A stretch of DNA of 64,000 nucleotides from Bimastos eiseni (Eukaryota > Annelida > Clitellata > Crassiclitellata > Lumbricidae). The notes beneath the pieces are model-generated. The model saw only the letters and a program-made list of their open reading frames with translations, made no database searches and was not told where the DNA came from. How positions within the stretch are numbered: position 1 is the first letter of the stretch; each line of letters opens with the position of its first letter. The stretch is taken from positions 28,026,267 through 28,090,266 of the forward strand of contig OY365816.1 in NCBI GenBank assembly GCA_959347315.1. The letters are read 5' to 3'. A program made the position numbers and the translations under genes. Below, piece by piece: positions 37,296 through 48,975 of the stretch.

Positions 37296-37751
37296 AAACG
37301 AAGACCAAGACAAGTATAGGGCACAGACACATTGTCCAAACTAATCCTAAGGCGAGCGAATAAGCAATTTGGAAAAGTCAAACAATCGAATTCGCTAGGT
37401 CAATTACTTAACCACACAAGACGTGGTCGTTATGGAGTATTCCAAACAGCCGAAAAGTCTACTGAACCCACGCCTAGCGACCAAGCAGCAACGCGTGCTT
37501 GGTTCGTTTCCATTGCCGTCTTTCCATTATCCGTAATCCTGGTCAATAGCTGCCGTGGAAGAGGGAATGTTTACAAATGCTCAGTCATCACGACATAAAG
37601 GCCTGGAGAAATATTGTCGAAAAATTCGCCCCTATTTACGTAAACACTATCTTCACGGACGGCATCGCTCGCACAGGCCGATGCGCATGCGCATACGGTT
37701 TCTACAGTATCGCTTTTCATCGCTTTATGTCATAATTTACCGTATCGTGCA

Positions 37752-37752
<1 letters not shown>

Positions 37753-37834
<82 letters not shown>

Positions 37835-37835
37835 G
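37753..37835. repeat. (CTGT)n microsatellite, about 21 perfect units
   Basis: An uninterrupted ctgt tetranucleotide run; the purity suggests it is young or polymorphic. Confidence 0.97.
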
Positions 37836-37990
37836 ACATTTGACGAAATCAGTTGAACTTCGTCGGCCGCGTTCGATGCAAACGTTCGCTGGCGAAAAAA
37901 TTGAAAATCGTTCCGTGATTTATCGGTCTCTTTAGGCATCAATTGGTCTTCTCTCCCAAAAACTTTATAAATCAGTCAACTTGGTTTCCT

Positions 37991-37994
<4 letters not shown>

Positions 37995-38032
<38 letters not shown>
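37995..38032. repeat. (TA)n microsatellite
   Basis: About 19 perfect ta units. Confidence 0.95.
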
Positions 38033-38034
<2 letters not shown>

Positions 38035-38689
38035 TTAACTTCTACGTTGATTTACTTTATCCGCCGACCTCCTCCCTTCGTCGTGCCATTCATTCGATGT
38101 AGGCCTAATTCGTTTGCCTACAGATAGGTGGCGCTGCGGCGTGTTGACACCGGTTCGACTCACTCTTTTTATTTTTCAGCCGTCGTCAGACCGGGAGCGC
38201 CTCTGCAAGTACTAAGAAATTCGGTTCAGCCCTAGTAACCAAAGCTTTTTCCCTACTTTTTTTAACCTACTCAGACTACCTCCACTTGAAGAGATATTTT
38301 AATCCTATAACTTTCGATCCTCCCCTCCCCCCCCCCCCCCGATTCTCTCCTCTCGCCCCCTCTTGCTCAGACAGTCTCCAAATCATGATCACTCAACCAA
38401 TACCTGTCGCCCCTAGATTATTTCTCGGTTTTCCCACCAATTCTCTGACACTTCTGCCTCTCCCAAGGAGAACCATCGGTCGAATAGCACTGGCGTTTCC
38501 TCTCCCCACCTTACCCACTCATCCACTCCACCCCAGTCAACAGGACCAAACTCATACCAGATCCCTCCGGCAATCCAATAATGGGCGGCAAATCTGTTTT
38601 AGCCGCTCTTCTGACAAGTGCGCCCCGGTCGCAGACGGTATTTCCCCGTCATCATCATCGTCGTCAGCGACCATAATCCAGACACAGGA

Positions 38690-38910
38690 CCTCAATACGA
38701 CTGCCAATTCAATTACGGGATATCGAAGGACGACATATCGACCGAGACGGATGGAAGGACAAAAGGACGAATAGAAGGACGGACTGGTCAGAAGGAGACA
38801 GAAATGCGGATAAAAGGACGGCCAGAAGGACGGAATGGATGATCAGAAGGACAGATAGAAGGACGCAATGGTCAAATGGACAGACAGAAATACGGACAGA
38901 AAGATGGAAG
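38690..38910. repeat. AGAAGGACGG-type degenerate repeat
   Basis: Units such as 'ggacggccagaaggacggaa' recur every 14-20 bases. Confidence 0.6.
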
Positions 38911-39039
38911 GAGTAAGTCGGTGTCTGTGTGGTCTTGAGCCCGATGAGTTGGAGGTAGTGCGTGCAACGGTGTTGTCTGTTACATCGTTAGCAGGAAAGA
39001 CCGCTAGGTGTCAGGACTGACACTTCATGTGTGAAGAAA

Positions 39040-39420
39040 GTGAAATGGAAACAGATGAATAGAATAGAGAGGATGAGGCACGAAGAGGGAAGACAGGGGC
39101 AGGGAGATTGAGGAATGGATTGTGGAAGGGAAGGGAGGAAGAGGCGACGGAGGAAGAGAAAGGAAAGGAATCGAAAGAGAATGAAAATAAAGAGGAAAAG
39201 TGAGATAGAGGAGAAAGATAAAGGATGAGGAGAACTCTGGAGGAGGAAGAAGAAGAGAAGAGGAATACGTTGGAGGAGAGAAATGAATAAAGAGGAGAGG
39301 ACTGAGATAAGTAGAAGAAAGAAGTTACGCAGAACAGGAGGAAGAAGAAGCAGGAGAGTGGGATTGAATAAGAGAATGGAAGGAAGAGGAGGAAAAATCA
39401 TTGAGAACGAGGAAGAAGAG
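39040..39420. repeat. purine-rich GGAAGA tract
   Basis: It is low-complexity, rich in agaggaagaag; ORFs across it are compositional. Confidence 0.75.
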
Positions 39421-39876
39421 TGGCGAAAAGTCTACACTGCTAATCAGTGTGCAAGGCCAAGATTGGTCCAACATCGACCCGTGTGTGCATACTGCGTGAA
39501 GAAGAGATAGGTGGCAGGGCGCCATCATTGGAAACGACCGACGAGAATTCAAGCGCACTAGGTGATTGGATTGACCAGCAGACATAGCTCGGGAAATCAC
39601 AGCGACGACAGCATTAATTAGCCGCATTAATTAACGACTCAGCTGCTAATAGACTCCCGTAGGACAATCGCTGCTGACTGCAGTCTTATGGCTGGAGCCA
39701 ACGTGCACTGAATTGCAGCCGCGAGTTAAAACATAGGACGCCAATAAGTCTGCTAATAGACTATCAAGCAATTTTCTGTTGAAGATTTATTATACCCTAG
39801 TTGCGAAATTCTCATTAACACGAGTCTTACAAGAGACTAAATACTAATATACATAATCCTATATGTACATACATCA

Positions 39877-39877
<1 letters not shown>

Positions 39878-39928
<51 letters not shown>

Positions 39929-39955
39929 TTGTTGTTATTATTATTATTGCCATTA
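39878..39955. repeat. (AAT)n turning into (ATT)n
   Basis: (aataat)n is followed by 'attgttgttattattattatt', an inverted microsatellite pair like those flanking the RLE elements. No retrotransposon is present here. Confidence 0.9.
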
Positions 39956-40264
39956 TTAGGAAAATAATTGAAAACTTAAGTTACTGCTTTGATAGTTTTC
40001 AACATAAATATATATATATAACTCATAATGTTGCAGGACGGTTGAGAGGTTCAAAAACAGATGCACCATAAATACAGAGGGCTCCACCATACGACCGAGT
40101 GTGGACAAATACTGCAGAAGCGTTGCATAGCTCTTCGCTGGCAGAGATAATAGGAACGAACCGTCCTCATCGTCCAATAGTTCGTTGGCAAAGATAACAG
40201 CGCATCCCAGGTTGCAACCACTTGTGGCCGTGTGTGCCCTTCAGGAGGCACTCGTATCAAGTGT

Positions 40265-40500
40265 CTTAACATATGTACAATTGTACGTACAATTGTTCAT
40301 ACATACACCAATATAACAGACACACGTACATACACATAAAAACACACACATACAAACACACGTATACATACATGCATATACATACATACATACACACATA
40401 TAATATATATATATATACATACAAACATACATACATACAAACATACATACATACATCAGCAAACACATACATTAGTAAATGCATACATAAAGACACATAT
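40265..40500. repeat. CATA microsatellite
   Basis: acatacatacat with acacacata interruptions. Confidence 0.85.
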
Positions 40501-40614
40501 GGTGGCCGATTGGTTAGAGTGGTCGGTCCGTAACTCCGAGAGTAAGCAGGTTCGACCCTCGTTGTCATTGTGTAGAGACCTTGAGTAAGTCCTTTGCACG
40601 CAATTCTTCGGCTT
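40501..40614 (+). mobile_element. tRNA-derived SINE, copy 5
   Basis: The head 'ggccgattggttagagtgg' and B-box GGTTCGACCC are followed by 'gagaccttgagtaagtcctt' and 'cacgcaattcttcgg'. It joins directly to the 3' side of a minus-strand LINE relic. Confidence 0.75.
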
Positions 40615-41358
40615 CCTTCCACTATACCCAACATCACACTGTTTTCAATACTGTCTTTAGGCTGTCTCACGATGTGCCCTAAGTACCGCAGTTTTCGAGA
40701 TTTGACGTGACCCAACAGTTTGCTGTTAACTTTCGCCATTTGATACACTTGTTCGGTTGTCACCATTGCTGTCCATGGAATTCTGAGCAGTTTCCTCATG
40801 CACTTGTTCTCAAATGCTTGTATTCATTTCTCTTCTTTCGTTATTGTCCACGCCTCACAACCATACGTTGCTACTGGCCACGCCAAGGCCTTCATGAGTC
40901 GCAGTTTGGTGTAGTACTGACTGATTGATTATTCTTCCAAAGGTTTACCACCAACTTAAATATGACCGACAATCCCATAGCCAATCTTGATTTTACCTCA
41001 CTCGCGCAGTCCCCGTCCTTCTTGCTCTGTTCCCCAAGTATGTAAATGAGTCCACCTGCTCCAGTTTGTGTCCGTCCACCTTGATCAAAAGTGCGTTACT
41101 GTTATTTGTCATTACTTCTGTCTTAGCTACGTTAATCAGCATAATGTATTTTTTGCTGATATCTCAACACGTTGCACCAACTTCTGTAAATCTTCTGGTG
41201 AAGTGGCCAGTAGCACAATGTCATCAGCATATCTAAGGTTATTTATAGTCTTCCCTCCAATCCTGAATCCCTTGTGGTAGCCTAGTAGCGCTTTCCGCAT
41301 TACCTGCTCTGCCAGAATGTTAAACAGGCTTGGTGATAAATTACATACAGGGATAACC
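40615..41358 (-). mobile_element. decayed LINE reverse transcriptase 3' half
   Basis: The minus-strand frames give CNLSPSLFNILAEQVMRKAL, then GGKTINNLRYADDIVLLATS (YADD at 41231-41220). A decayed stretch follows with LMKALAWPVATYGCEAW, then KLLRIPWTAMVTTEQVYQM and LRYLGHIVRQPKDSIENSVM. The order matches the C-terminal half of RTE/BovB-like LINE polymerases. Several frameshifts and stops are present. Confidence 0.85.
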
Positions 41359-41810
41359 TAACCGCAAAGAAGTTATTCCGCACTGGGATGACCTCGCTCC
41401 CCCATTTCTCTCCAGCCCCTCCCTCTCTCCAGCCCTCCCTCGCTCCCTCTTCCGAGGACTGGGCGGAAAAACGTTGAAACGGAGACGGCAAAGCGACCGG
41501 AGACTAAACATCGAAGAAGACGATGAGAGTCTGCGAGACATCGGAAAGCACTCAGGTCACGACGGTCTATTGTTTCACGCGGAAAGCCCGCCAAGGGTCT
41601 GGTCGACGCCAAGCTATCACCGGCTACACCCGGAGCATACCGTCGGAGAACACACGCCGAGTGAACGAACGCTCCGTGGAAACTCTAGTCAAGGGTCTGC
41701 TCCACGAAACGCCTAAGTTATCACCGGCAACACACGGAGCATACAGTCGGAGAACACACCCGAGTGCTCGCTCCAACATAACTCTAACTCCGCTACTGCT
41801 TGCACTCTGG

Positions 41811-41890
41811 CAGTGCCAGTCCCAAGCCTGGATAAAGGAGGAGGGCGATGCTAATGATCTTTGTTAGCAGTCATTAAACTACCACTACAG
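41811..41890 (+). repeat. CCAGTCCCAAG dispersed repeat, full copy
   Basis: This is one of the most complete copies: 'ctggcagtgccagtcccaag' then 'cctggataaaggaggagggc' and 'gatgctaatgatctttgtta'. Confidence 0.75.
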
Positions 41891-42289
41891 GTAGAGTCTT
41901 TCTAGGAGAGGGAAGCAGCGGAATGATTTTTTCACTTATCAAACATCACTTTCAGTAGCACCCAGATAATTGTCAACTCATTAGCAGCAGAAACTACACA
42001 TAGGTATACTAATAACAAAGTCGAGAACATTTCATGGCGACACGGAACATATCGAGCGAATGCAAAGTCGCTCGAGGTACGCTCGGTGCATACCCCGAGC
42101 GATCTTTCAACGTATTCCAAAGAGAGAGCAATATTAAACGACGGTAATAAATATATGTAGGGACCGGATTCCCTGGCGCGTAATTCAGCCATGCTACCTG
42201 AGCGCCAATACATAATTTAAGATGGAAAAACATCGCTCATCTTTCAGTGAGAATCCCTCCTCCGCTTCCGGTAGCGCTGCTCTTTCAAC

Positions 42290-42860
42290 AAATTGTCTTC
42301 CTTCTCCTCTCATCCGTCCTCCTCTTCCCCATTCCTCCTCCTCCTTCAATTCCTTCGTCTCCTCCCTTCCTATTACTCCTCCTCCTCCTTCCCCTTTCCC
42401 CATCCTCCTCATATTTCTCCGATTCTCGTTAGTCCTTCTCTTCCTCCACTTCCTCTCGCTGTACATGTGTACTCCTACCACCTTTACTGTCTCCTCTTCC
42501 TCCTCATTGCTTGCTTCATCCTCCCACTTATACTCCTTCCATTCGTCTCTTCTTCTCTTTTCCTCCGCCTTGATCCTCATTCCCCGTCCAACTGTTCTCC
42601 TCACCCACCCTACCCCAAGACTCCTCCTTCAACTCTACTCCTTATGCTTGCTTCCAATACCCTCTCCTCTCCTACCTACTTCCACATCTCTCTGTCTCTC
42701 TGTCTCTCTCTCTCTGTCTCTCTCTGTCTGTCTCTGTCTCTCTCTCTACTCACCATACTATCCTTCAACCCTTTTCCTATCTTCTCCTCCTCCTCCTCTA
42801 CGGCTCCTTTTCTTTTTCCTCCTCCTCCTTCTCCTCTTCCTTCTCCTCCACTTGACTTGC
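42290..42860. repeat. polypyrimidine TCC/CTT-rich tract
   Basis: About 570 bases of cctcctcttcc and ctctgtctct sequence. Ser/Pro/Leu-rich ORFs here are compositional. Confidence 0.85.
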
Positions 42861-43198
42861 TGATCCCTCTTCTTCCTCCTAAATCAACGAATCCAGCGTC
42901 TTACCAATCCTCTGCTAGAAATTCCGATCACAGAACGAGCTAGAAGTACAGACACCTGAGAGGATGAGAGCCAGTCATCCGAGTCCCATGCTGTCTAACA
43001 ACATCGCTCACAGGTGTGGTGTCCACACAGAAAATGTCTGGCAATAAGGGACAGTCATTTAGGTAAACACAGCAACGAAATAATGTGACCTTTAACATCA
43101 GTTGGACAAAAGTGTCTAACAGCCCTTGAAAGTACACTGAAGGGAACAATATACAATTATACATGCATAAATACATACAATCATACATACCTACATAA

Positions 43199-43405
43199 AT
43201 GTATGCATACATGCATACAGGCATACATGCATACAGGCATACATGCATACAGGCATACAGGCATACATGCATACAGGCATACATGCATACATGCATACAG
43301 GCATACATGCATACAGGCATACATGCATACAGGCATACATGCATACATGCATACAGGCATACATGCATACAGGCATACATGCATACAGGCATACAGGCAT
43401 GCATA
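43199..43405. repeat. CATACAGG/CATACATG 8-bp tandem repeat
   Basis: About 26 units of gcatacag or gcatacat alternate in non-random order. It is not a CRISPR: there are no unique spacers and the host is a eukaryote. Confidence 0.95.
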
Positions 43406-43671
43406 CACACAGTGGCGAAAATAATTATTCCGTTACCTTGTGACCGAAGGGAGGTACAACGAAATAATTTGACGTTATGAGTACAAACAGTGAATTATTT
43501 TTATTTGTCTCTTCCTTGTATTGACCAACAGACATTCCTGAAGATATGTAAATGACTGAATTTATGCTTGGTTACAAAATAATACAAAATAATTTGAGTG
43601 ACATTAATAGAAAGATCACTTTAAATGTATTAAAGCAATGTTTAGTTCTTTGCAGGATAATGCATTTCCAC

Positions 43672-43672
<1 letters not shown>

Positions 43673-43752
<80 letters not shown>
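43673..43752. repeat. (TA)n microsatellite
   Basis: About 38 ta units, followed by CATA repeats up to the assembly gap. Confidence 0.95.
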
Positions 43753-43754
<2 letters not shown>

Positions 43755-43838
43755 TACATACAAAGGTTTGCAAAAATGTTTACTTACATATTACAAACAT
43801 AAATATACATACACACAAATATATACATACATACACAA

Positions 43839-43873
<35 letters not shown>

Positions 43874-43958
43874 TGCACACACACACACACATACATACAT
43901 ACATACATACATACATACACATACGTACATACATACATGCATACATACATACATATAC

Positions 43959-44158
43959 NNNNNNNNNNNNNNNNNNNNNNNNNNNNNNNNNNNNNNNNNN
44001 NNNNNNNNNNNNNNNNNNNNNNNNNNNNNNNNNNNNNNNNNNNNNNNNNNNNNNNNNNNNNNNNNNNNNNNNNNNNNNNNNNNNNNNNNNNNNNNNNNNN
44101 NNNNNNNNNNNNNNNNNNNNNNNNNNNNNNNNNNNNNNNNNNNNNNNNNNNNNNNNNN
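43959..44158. other. assembly gap, 200 N
   Basis: Exactly 200 N, flanked by CATA repeats on the left and GACA-rich sequence on the right. The size is probably a placeholder, and the sequencing gap lies in tandem-repeat DNA. Confidence 1.
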
Positions 44159-44248
44159 AGGGGACACAGAAAACAGAAGCAGAGACAGAGGCAGAGACAG
44201 AGACAGAGAGTAGCTTGTACCACAACCACCACAAACTCAGCCACTGCA

Positions 44249-44330
44249 TCAGTGCCAGTCCCAATTATGGATAAAGGAGGAGGGCGACGCTAATTATATT
44301 TATTATCACACACTGTGGTTAAACTAAACC
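44249..44330 (+). repeat. CCAGTCCCAAG dispersed repeat
   Basis: 'agtgccagtcccaattatgg' then 'ataaaggaggagggcgacgc' and 'atcacacactgtggttaaac'. Confidence 0.7.
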
Positions 44331-44764
44331 TATTGCTGCACTAGAGCCACCATTGGTTCTCAGAGAATCAGGAAATGGCCTTTTAGCAACCTAGGAAAGA
44401 CTATTAACATCAGAGATAAACAAGCTGCAAGATATTTACACATCTGTTCAACTCTTACGAACTTTCTCTGTATCTCTGTTTCTGTCTCTGTCTGTCCACA
44501 CACTCTTTCTCTCTCACTATCTCTTTTTTTCTCTGTCTGTCTGTCTCTGTCTCTCTCTCCTTCTCTCTCGCTTCCCTCCAACTGTAGCGCTATATAAGTT
44601 ATAACTATTCTATAACCCATACATCTACATGGAATCTTCAGTTACACCCACAGACCCTCCACCTGTCTCACCCAACAATCCAACAGCACATATGAACACA
44701 CAAACAGAGAGACAGAAAGAGCAATTAAGGAATAATTAAATAACAAAGAGAGCTAAGCAGAGAG

Positions 44765-44772
44765 ACACAGAA

Positions 44773-44817
<45 letters not shown>

Positions 44818-44825
44818 GGCAGATA
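44765..44825. repeat. (CAGA)n microsatellite
   Basis: About 12 perfect cagacaga units. Confidence 0.95.
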
Positions 44826-45339
44826 GAGACAAAGATAGCCAGTAATGAATAATTTGAAAACAACGTATTTAATTAATTAATACTAAATGAATATTCTTTT
44901 AATTTAATTAATAATACTAAATGAATACTCTTTTAATTTAAGTAATTAATACTAAATGAATACTCTTTTACTCTTTGACAGCAAAAAAAGAATAACAAAA
45001 GAGGAAAATATAATATTACCCTTCAGTTACACTACAATACGGTAATAAACCTACTATGACACTGCTGTGAGTAGCCCAAGCTAACTGGGCAAGAGGCACC
45101 ACACTGTGTGAACCTCTGGGGTAATTTGAGGGTCCTGGAATGTGACCTACTTGAGTTCAAACCGTGAGGTCATGATACCAACAAAGTACCAGTGTGTTCT
45201 GAGTTCTGACCCAGGGCTGTAGTCTTTAGCAAAGGATTAAAACATCAGGTGAGGCATTACCAGTAGATACTGGAGCACAATAAGTTCATTCTTCTCCATT
45301 GCTGGTCTGCTATGCACAGAACAAAAGAGGTAAGAGAGA

Positions 45340-45480
45340 TAAGGGAAGAGGATTGGATTTGTGAAAGAGCAGTGTTTTCAGTTTTGAGTTAAAGACCTGT
45401 AAAGAGATAGCAAGAGGTTAGGTTTTGGACAGAAGTTTGTTAGACAGATCAGTGTTTCAGTATGGATCAGCTATTTGACA
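45340..45480 (+). repeat. dispersed repeat shared with 63760-63890
   Basis: 'agagcagtgttttcagtttt' and 'gacctgtaaagagatagcaa' parallel 'aaagcagtgctttcggtttt' and 'tacctgtgaggaaatcgcaa' at the right end of the window, in the same order and spacing. Confidence 0.5.
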
Positions 45481-45504
45481 CAGAGACTCTCAACCTCTAT
45501 GCCA

Positions 45505-45713
45505 TAAGTCAGTGGTCGACGAGAATCCGTTGGCTGGTTCCACGCTTGTGGGTGTGTCTACCACTGAGAACTTTCCGTTTACTGTACATAGTTTCGCTAA
45601 CAGATATATTTTATTCATTCACTATGACTTTAACGTCACTTTGGCAAGTGCAGAGAGCACCTCTGAGTAGGTTTCTTAAGGGGTGCTATATAAAGGTTCA
45701 ATTACATTACATC
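45505..45713 (+). mobile_element. SINE with GCTATATAAA 3' end, copy 4
   Basis: It runs from 'agtggtcgacgagaatccgt' and 'ggttccacgcttgtgggtgt' to 'taaggggtgctatataaagg', then TTCAATTACATTACAT. Confidence 0.75.
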
Positions 45714-46449
45714 TCGGGTACTTACGGCGGAAGTTTATTCCAATGAAACAGAGTTCAACTCACCGGAATGTGAACAGTGAGGATGGTATCATCCAGCAGA
45801 AGGACCTTACACTCGATCTGTCGACTTTTCTGACGTCGCGACAGTGGTGGACTGGTTGGAGCACTCATCTCTACAAGACCAGATCAGAAGGATCCACAGG
45901 CCATTCCTCCTCTTTGGGTCTGTTGACCGTCTACAGATCCCGGTTATGTTGCAACTAAACTGTGCAAAAGCAAACATTTGTACCAAAAAAGGTAATAAAA
46001 GATTAGAGGAAAAGGGCAAAAAGGAAAGAGGGCAAAAATAAAGAGGGCAAAAACAAAAATGGCAAAAAGGAAGGTTAACAACAAAGAAAATGAAAATGGA
46101 AACAAAACATTTTCCAATTTCTAGTCTCTTTCCTCTGGTTTGCACATTAAACTGAATTGTTCAAGCACAGCATAATCGCTTAGGTTTAACCAGTGTTTAA
46201 GTTGCCAAAGAACATATAAGTTCATTACCAAAGGACACCAATGGAGGTCATAATCTAAAGGTGTTAATATGTTGCACACAAAACAACTGATGGGTGACGA
46301 CTCATGACATATTCTAGTTTTCTGCCACCCCAAAATCTTCTCAAGCACTCAGCTGAGAGGGTTTAAAGAGCTAGGGGTTCAACTAAACCCCACAACTAGG
46401 TATAAATCCAAATTATAATTACTACATTGGTATTAGTATAATATTATTA

Positions 46450-47430
46450 TTGGTTCATTTGTCAAACTGTGGCTGTTTGTCTTAAATATTTAAGAATGTT
46501 TGCTAGCACACCCATGCGTGCTTATTTACTTCATTGGATTATGCTTCAAAATTTTCGAAAAATGAACAATAAGTTCAAATTTAATCAACTTAGCCTAATT
46601 TAGATAACTTCGACGCAAAACAAATTCCGAGCAATCAGTTTATTGATCGTTGCTCAGCTAGCACAACACGACAACCGACGACGACGAATTGTTTTGAGGC
46701 CAAGAAATTCAATTTAACGCAGACGTTAGAAATAAATCCAAGCAAAAAATAGAGGCAGAATGTACAACAATAATTATGATTAAAATGGTTAAAATTGGAT
46801 CAATTGCTACTGTTTGAAAGCCGAGACGCCGATCGTGTCACAGCCACGGTAGTCCCAAAACTCGATTTACACACGAACGCTCAATCTAATCGATAATTTC
46901 GCCTGAGACATCGAATTAATTGCTTACCCGAGTCGCTTTCGCTTTTTTCCCGACTCAAATTAATGGAACTTTGGCAAAATTGTTCAGAAAATCGGATTAA
47001 AGCCATCCCAGCCCAAGACTACAATGCACAGTGAATCTCGCCGCCGGCTGTTACAACCGCAGCGCGCCGTCCCTCTGCAGCGACTCGATTGAAGAGATGG
47101 CAGTCCGCGCAATAATTGCCTGCCAGTCAAAGACTTTCAGGCGCTCCCACGATCCAACCACCCACTCCAGCTGACTTATGGATTTTTATTTTTATATTCG
47201 CAGCGGGACCACGTCTCTACCAGTCCATTTGCAGATCGAAATCGCAAACTTCAGCATCTGTAGGCCTATAGCTCTGTATTCCATGATCTCAAACACGCAT
47301 AGGTGGAGACTTGGTCATAAAAAATTGTAAGTGAAATTTGTTGCATCCCTTAGGCTCTGGCTTGCGAAGTTGCGTCCCGAGCCAACCCAGTTTATTGAAT
47401 AAACTTATAGCGGTAAATTGTCAATTGGGC
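46450..47430. other. unassigned region with a GC-richer core
   Basis: Between about 47030 and 47200 the sequence turns CpG-rich ('tcgccgccggctgttacaac', 'gcagcgcgccgtccctctgc') in an AT-rich surrounding. It could be a promoter or 5' UTR, perhaps of the FERM gene, but no exon was recognised. Confidence 0.25.
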
Positions 47431-47840
47431 CCGAGTGAATATTACGTTATGGCTAACGTCAGCTTGGTGATTAGGCCTATGTGATTATTATAATAAGAAC
47501 TTAGGTTGTTAAATGAATATTCATAATGTCTAAGATCAGCTGAGTGATTGAGTGAATATCACGTTTAAGGACTGTATGAGCGGTTGGCTGATAAAAGGTG
47601 ATTAGCGTAAGTGGCTATCAGATTGGCAAGGTGATTAAGTGAATATCTCGCAATGGCTATGGTCAATTGGGTAAATGAGTGAACATCAACTTAGGACCAT
47701 TATGAACGATTGGGTGATTAAGTCAATTGAATGTTCGAGTGAATATCACCATATGACCATGTATGATCATTTGGTGATTAAGTGAACATCGCTGTGTAGC
47801 CAGGTCAATTAGGTGATTTAGTGAATATTACGTTCGTCCA
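47430..47840. repeat. degenerate tandem repeat around GGTGATTAAGTGAATATCACG
   Basis: At least seven diverged units contain 'gtgattaagtgaatatc' or 'gagtgaatatcac' at irregular 35-50-base spacing. Confidence 0.65.
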
Positions 47841-48924
47841 ATAATCTACGTATACTCTGCCTCTATTCAATTTTGATGATTGAGATGGATTTTTGTCGGT
47901 GGACGATAGAGCCACGCACTATTTCAATGTAATTGCAACAGGACTGAAGAATCAATAAAAATCGAGCGCGCCGGTCCCTTCATTATTTTAGACTGCTGTG
48001 GCCAAGAAGACAGACAGAGCTGCCTGGCAGACCAAAAGACAGACACACGTAAGCAGACGGACAGAAAGAGACGCAAATATGCACACAATAACGAGAAGAG
48101 CGGACAGCAATGAAGAGGAGGGACGGAATTCAATAGCTGTAAGAGCCATGCAACACCTGCTGCGGCGCTAACGATCGTCTGCTTTTGTTTCGTCTGCTAG
48201 GTGTCGCTAGTAGCTCGTTTGACACCAGTCATACAACGCAGCTTCCAGGGTTCGTAATTTTAATGGATCGATTTATACAAGCAGCAGTTACAAAGGCCTA
48301 CGTTTGGATTCGTTGGGGGCCTAGGCTACTTGAGAATTTTCACACAGATGGTATAGAATAATATTCTGGAACAAGCATCATCCGTTTCAAAATAGGAATT
48401 CAAAAAAATAATTTTTAATAAAGTAATATAATTTCGTGATTCGTTATATTTTGTTTGTTCGTAAATCTAATTCGTCCAAACTCAACTGTTGGAGACGTTG
48501 CAAAATATCTTTCAAATTTTCTGCCTGCACAGCACTTTGCGTGAATAACTTATATTCGCTAGGTCGCGACACTCTTCCAAGTTTGTTTGTATTACATTTT
48601 CGAGTATTTAAATAATTTCCTGTCGAAACGCAACAATTTACAATGGATAGCACATGCAAGATATGACGGCATTGGGATGCAATAGACCAAGTTGTTCTTG
48701 TATCTAAGTAAATTCATTTGAGAATAAAAGTTAATTTCGACTGTAAATCATATTTTAATTTGAAATTGTCTGTATGTTAACTAGAGAATCCTCTTAAAAA
48801 TTCAACAGCTTACAAATTGAAAAAATTAAAGGATAATTAAATGATTTCTTTGTATATCGAAACATAGCCCAGTGTCTCAGCCTTTAATTGACTGATCTTG
48901 ACTAAACTCCGTCACTGCTTTGCA

Positions 48925-48975
48925 GTTCGGCAGTGCCATTCCCAAGCCTGGAAAGAGAAGGAGGGTTCTGCCGCG
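48925..48975 (+). repeat. CCAGTCCCAAG dispersed repeat, 5' half
   Basis: 'ggcagtgccattcccaagcc' then 'tggaaagagaaggagggttc'; the 3' half is lost. Confidence 0.6.

Noticed and set aside
42940..43180. Candidate FERM F1 exon (minus, LKVTLFRCCVYLNDCPLLPD)
   Set aside because: Superficially beta-strand-like, but it lacks the F1 core pattern and its exon ends do not give the phase-0 junction needed at 33336.
43199..43410. CRISPR-like regular array
   Set aside because: Units are 8 bp with no unique spacers, and the surrounding genes are eukaryotic.
45807..46348. Minus-strand ORFs near 46 kb
   Set aside because: No motif, low-complexity Lys/Phe composition, no splice support.
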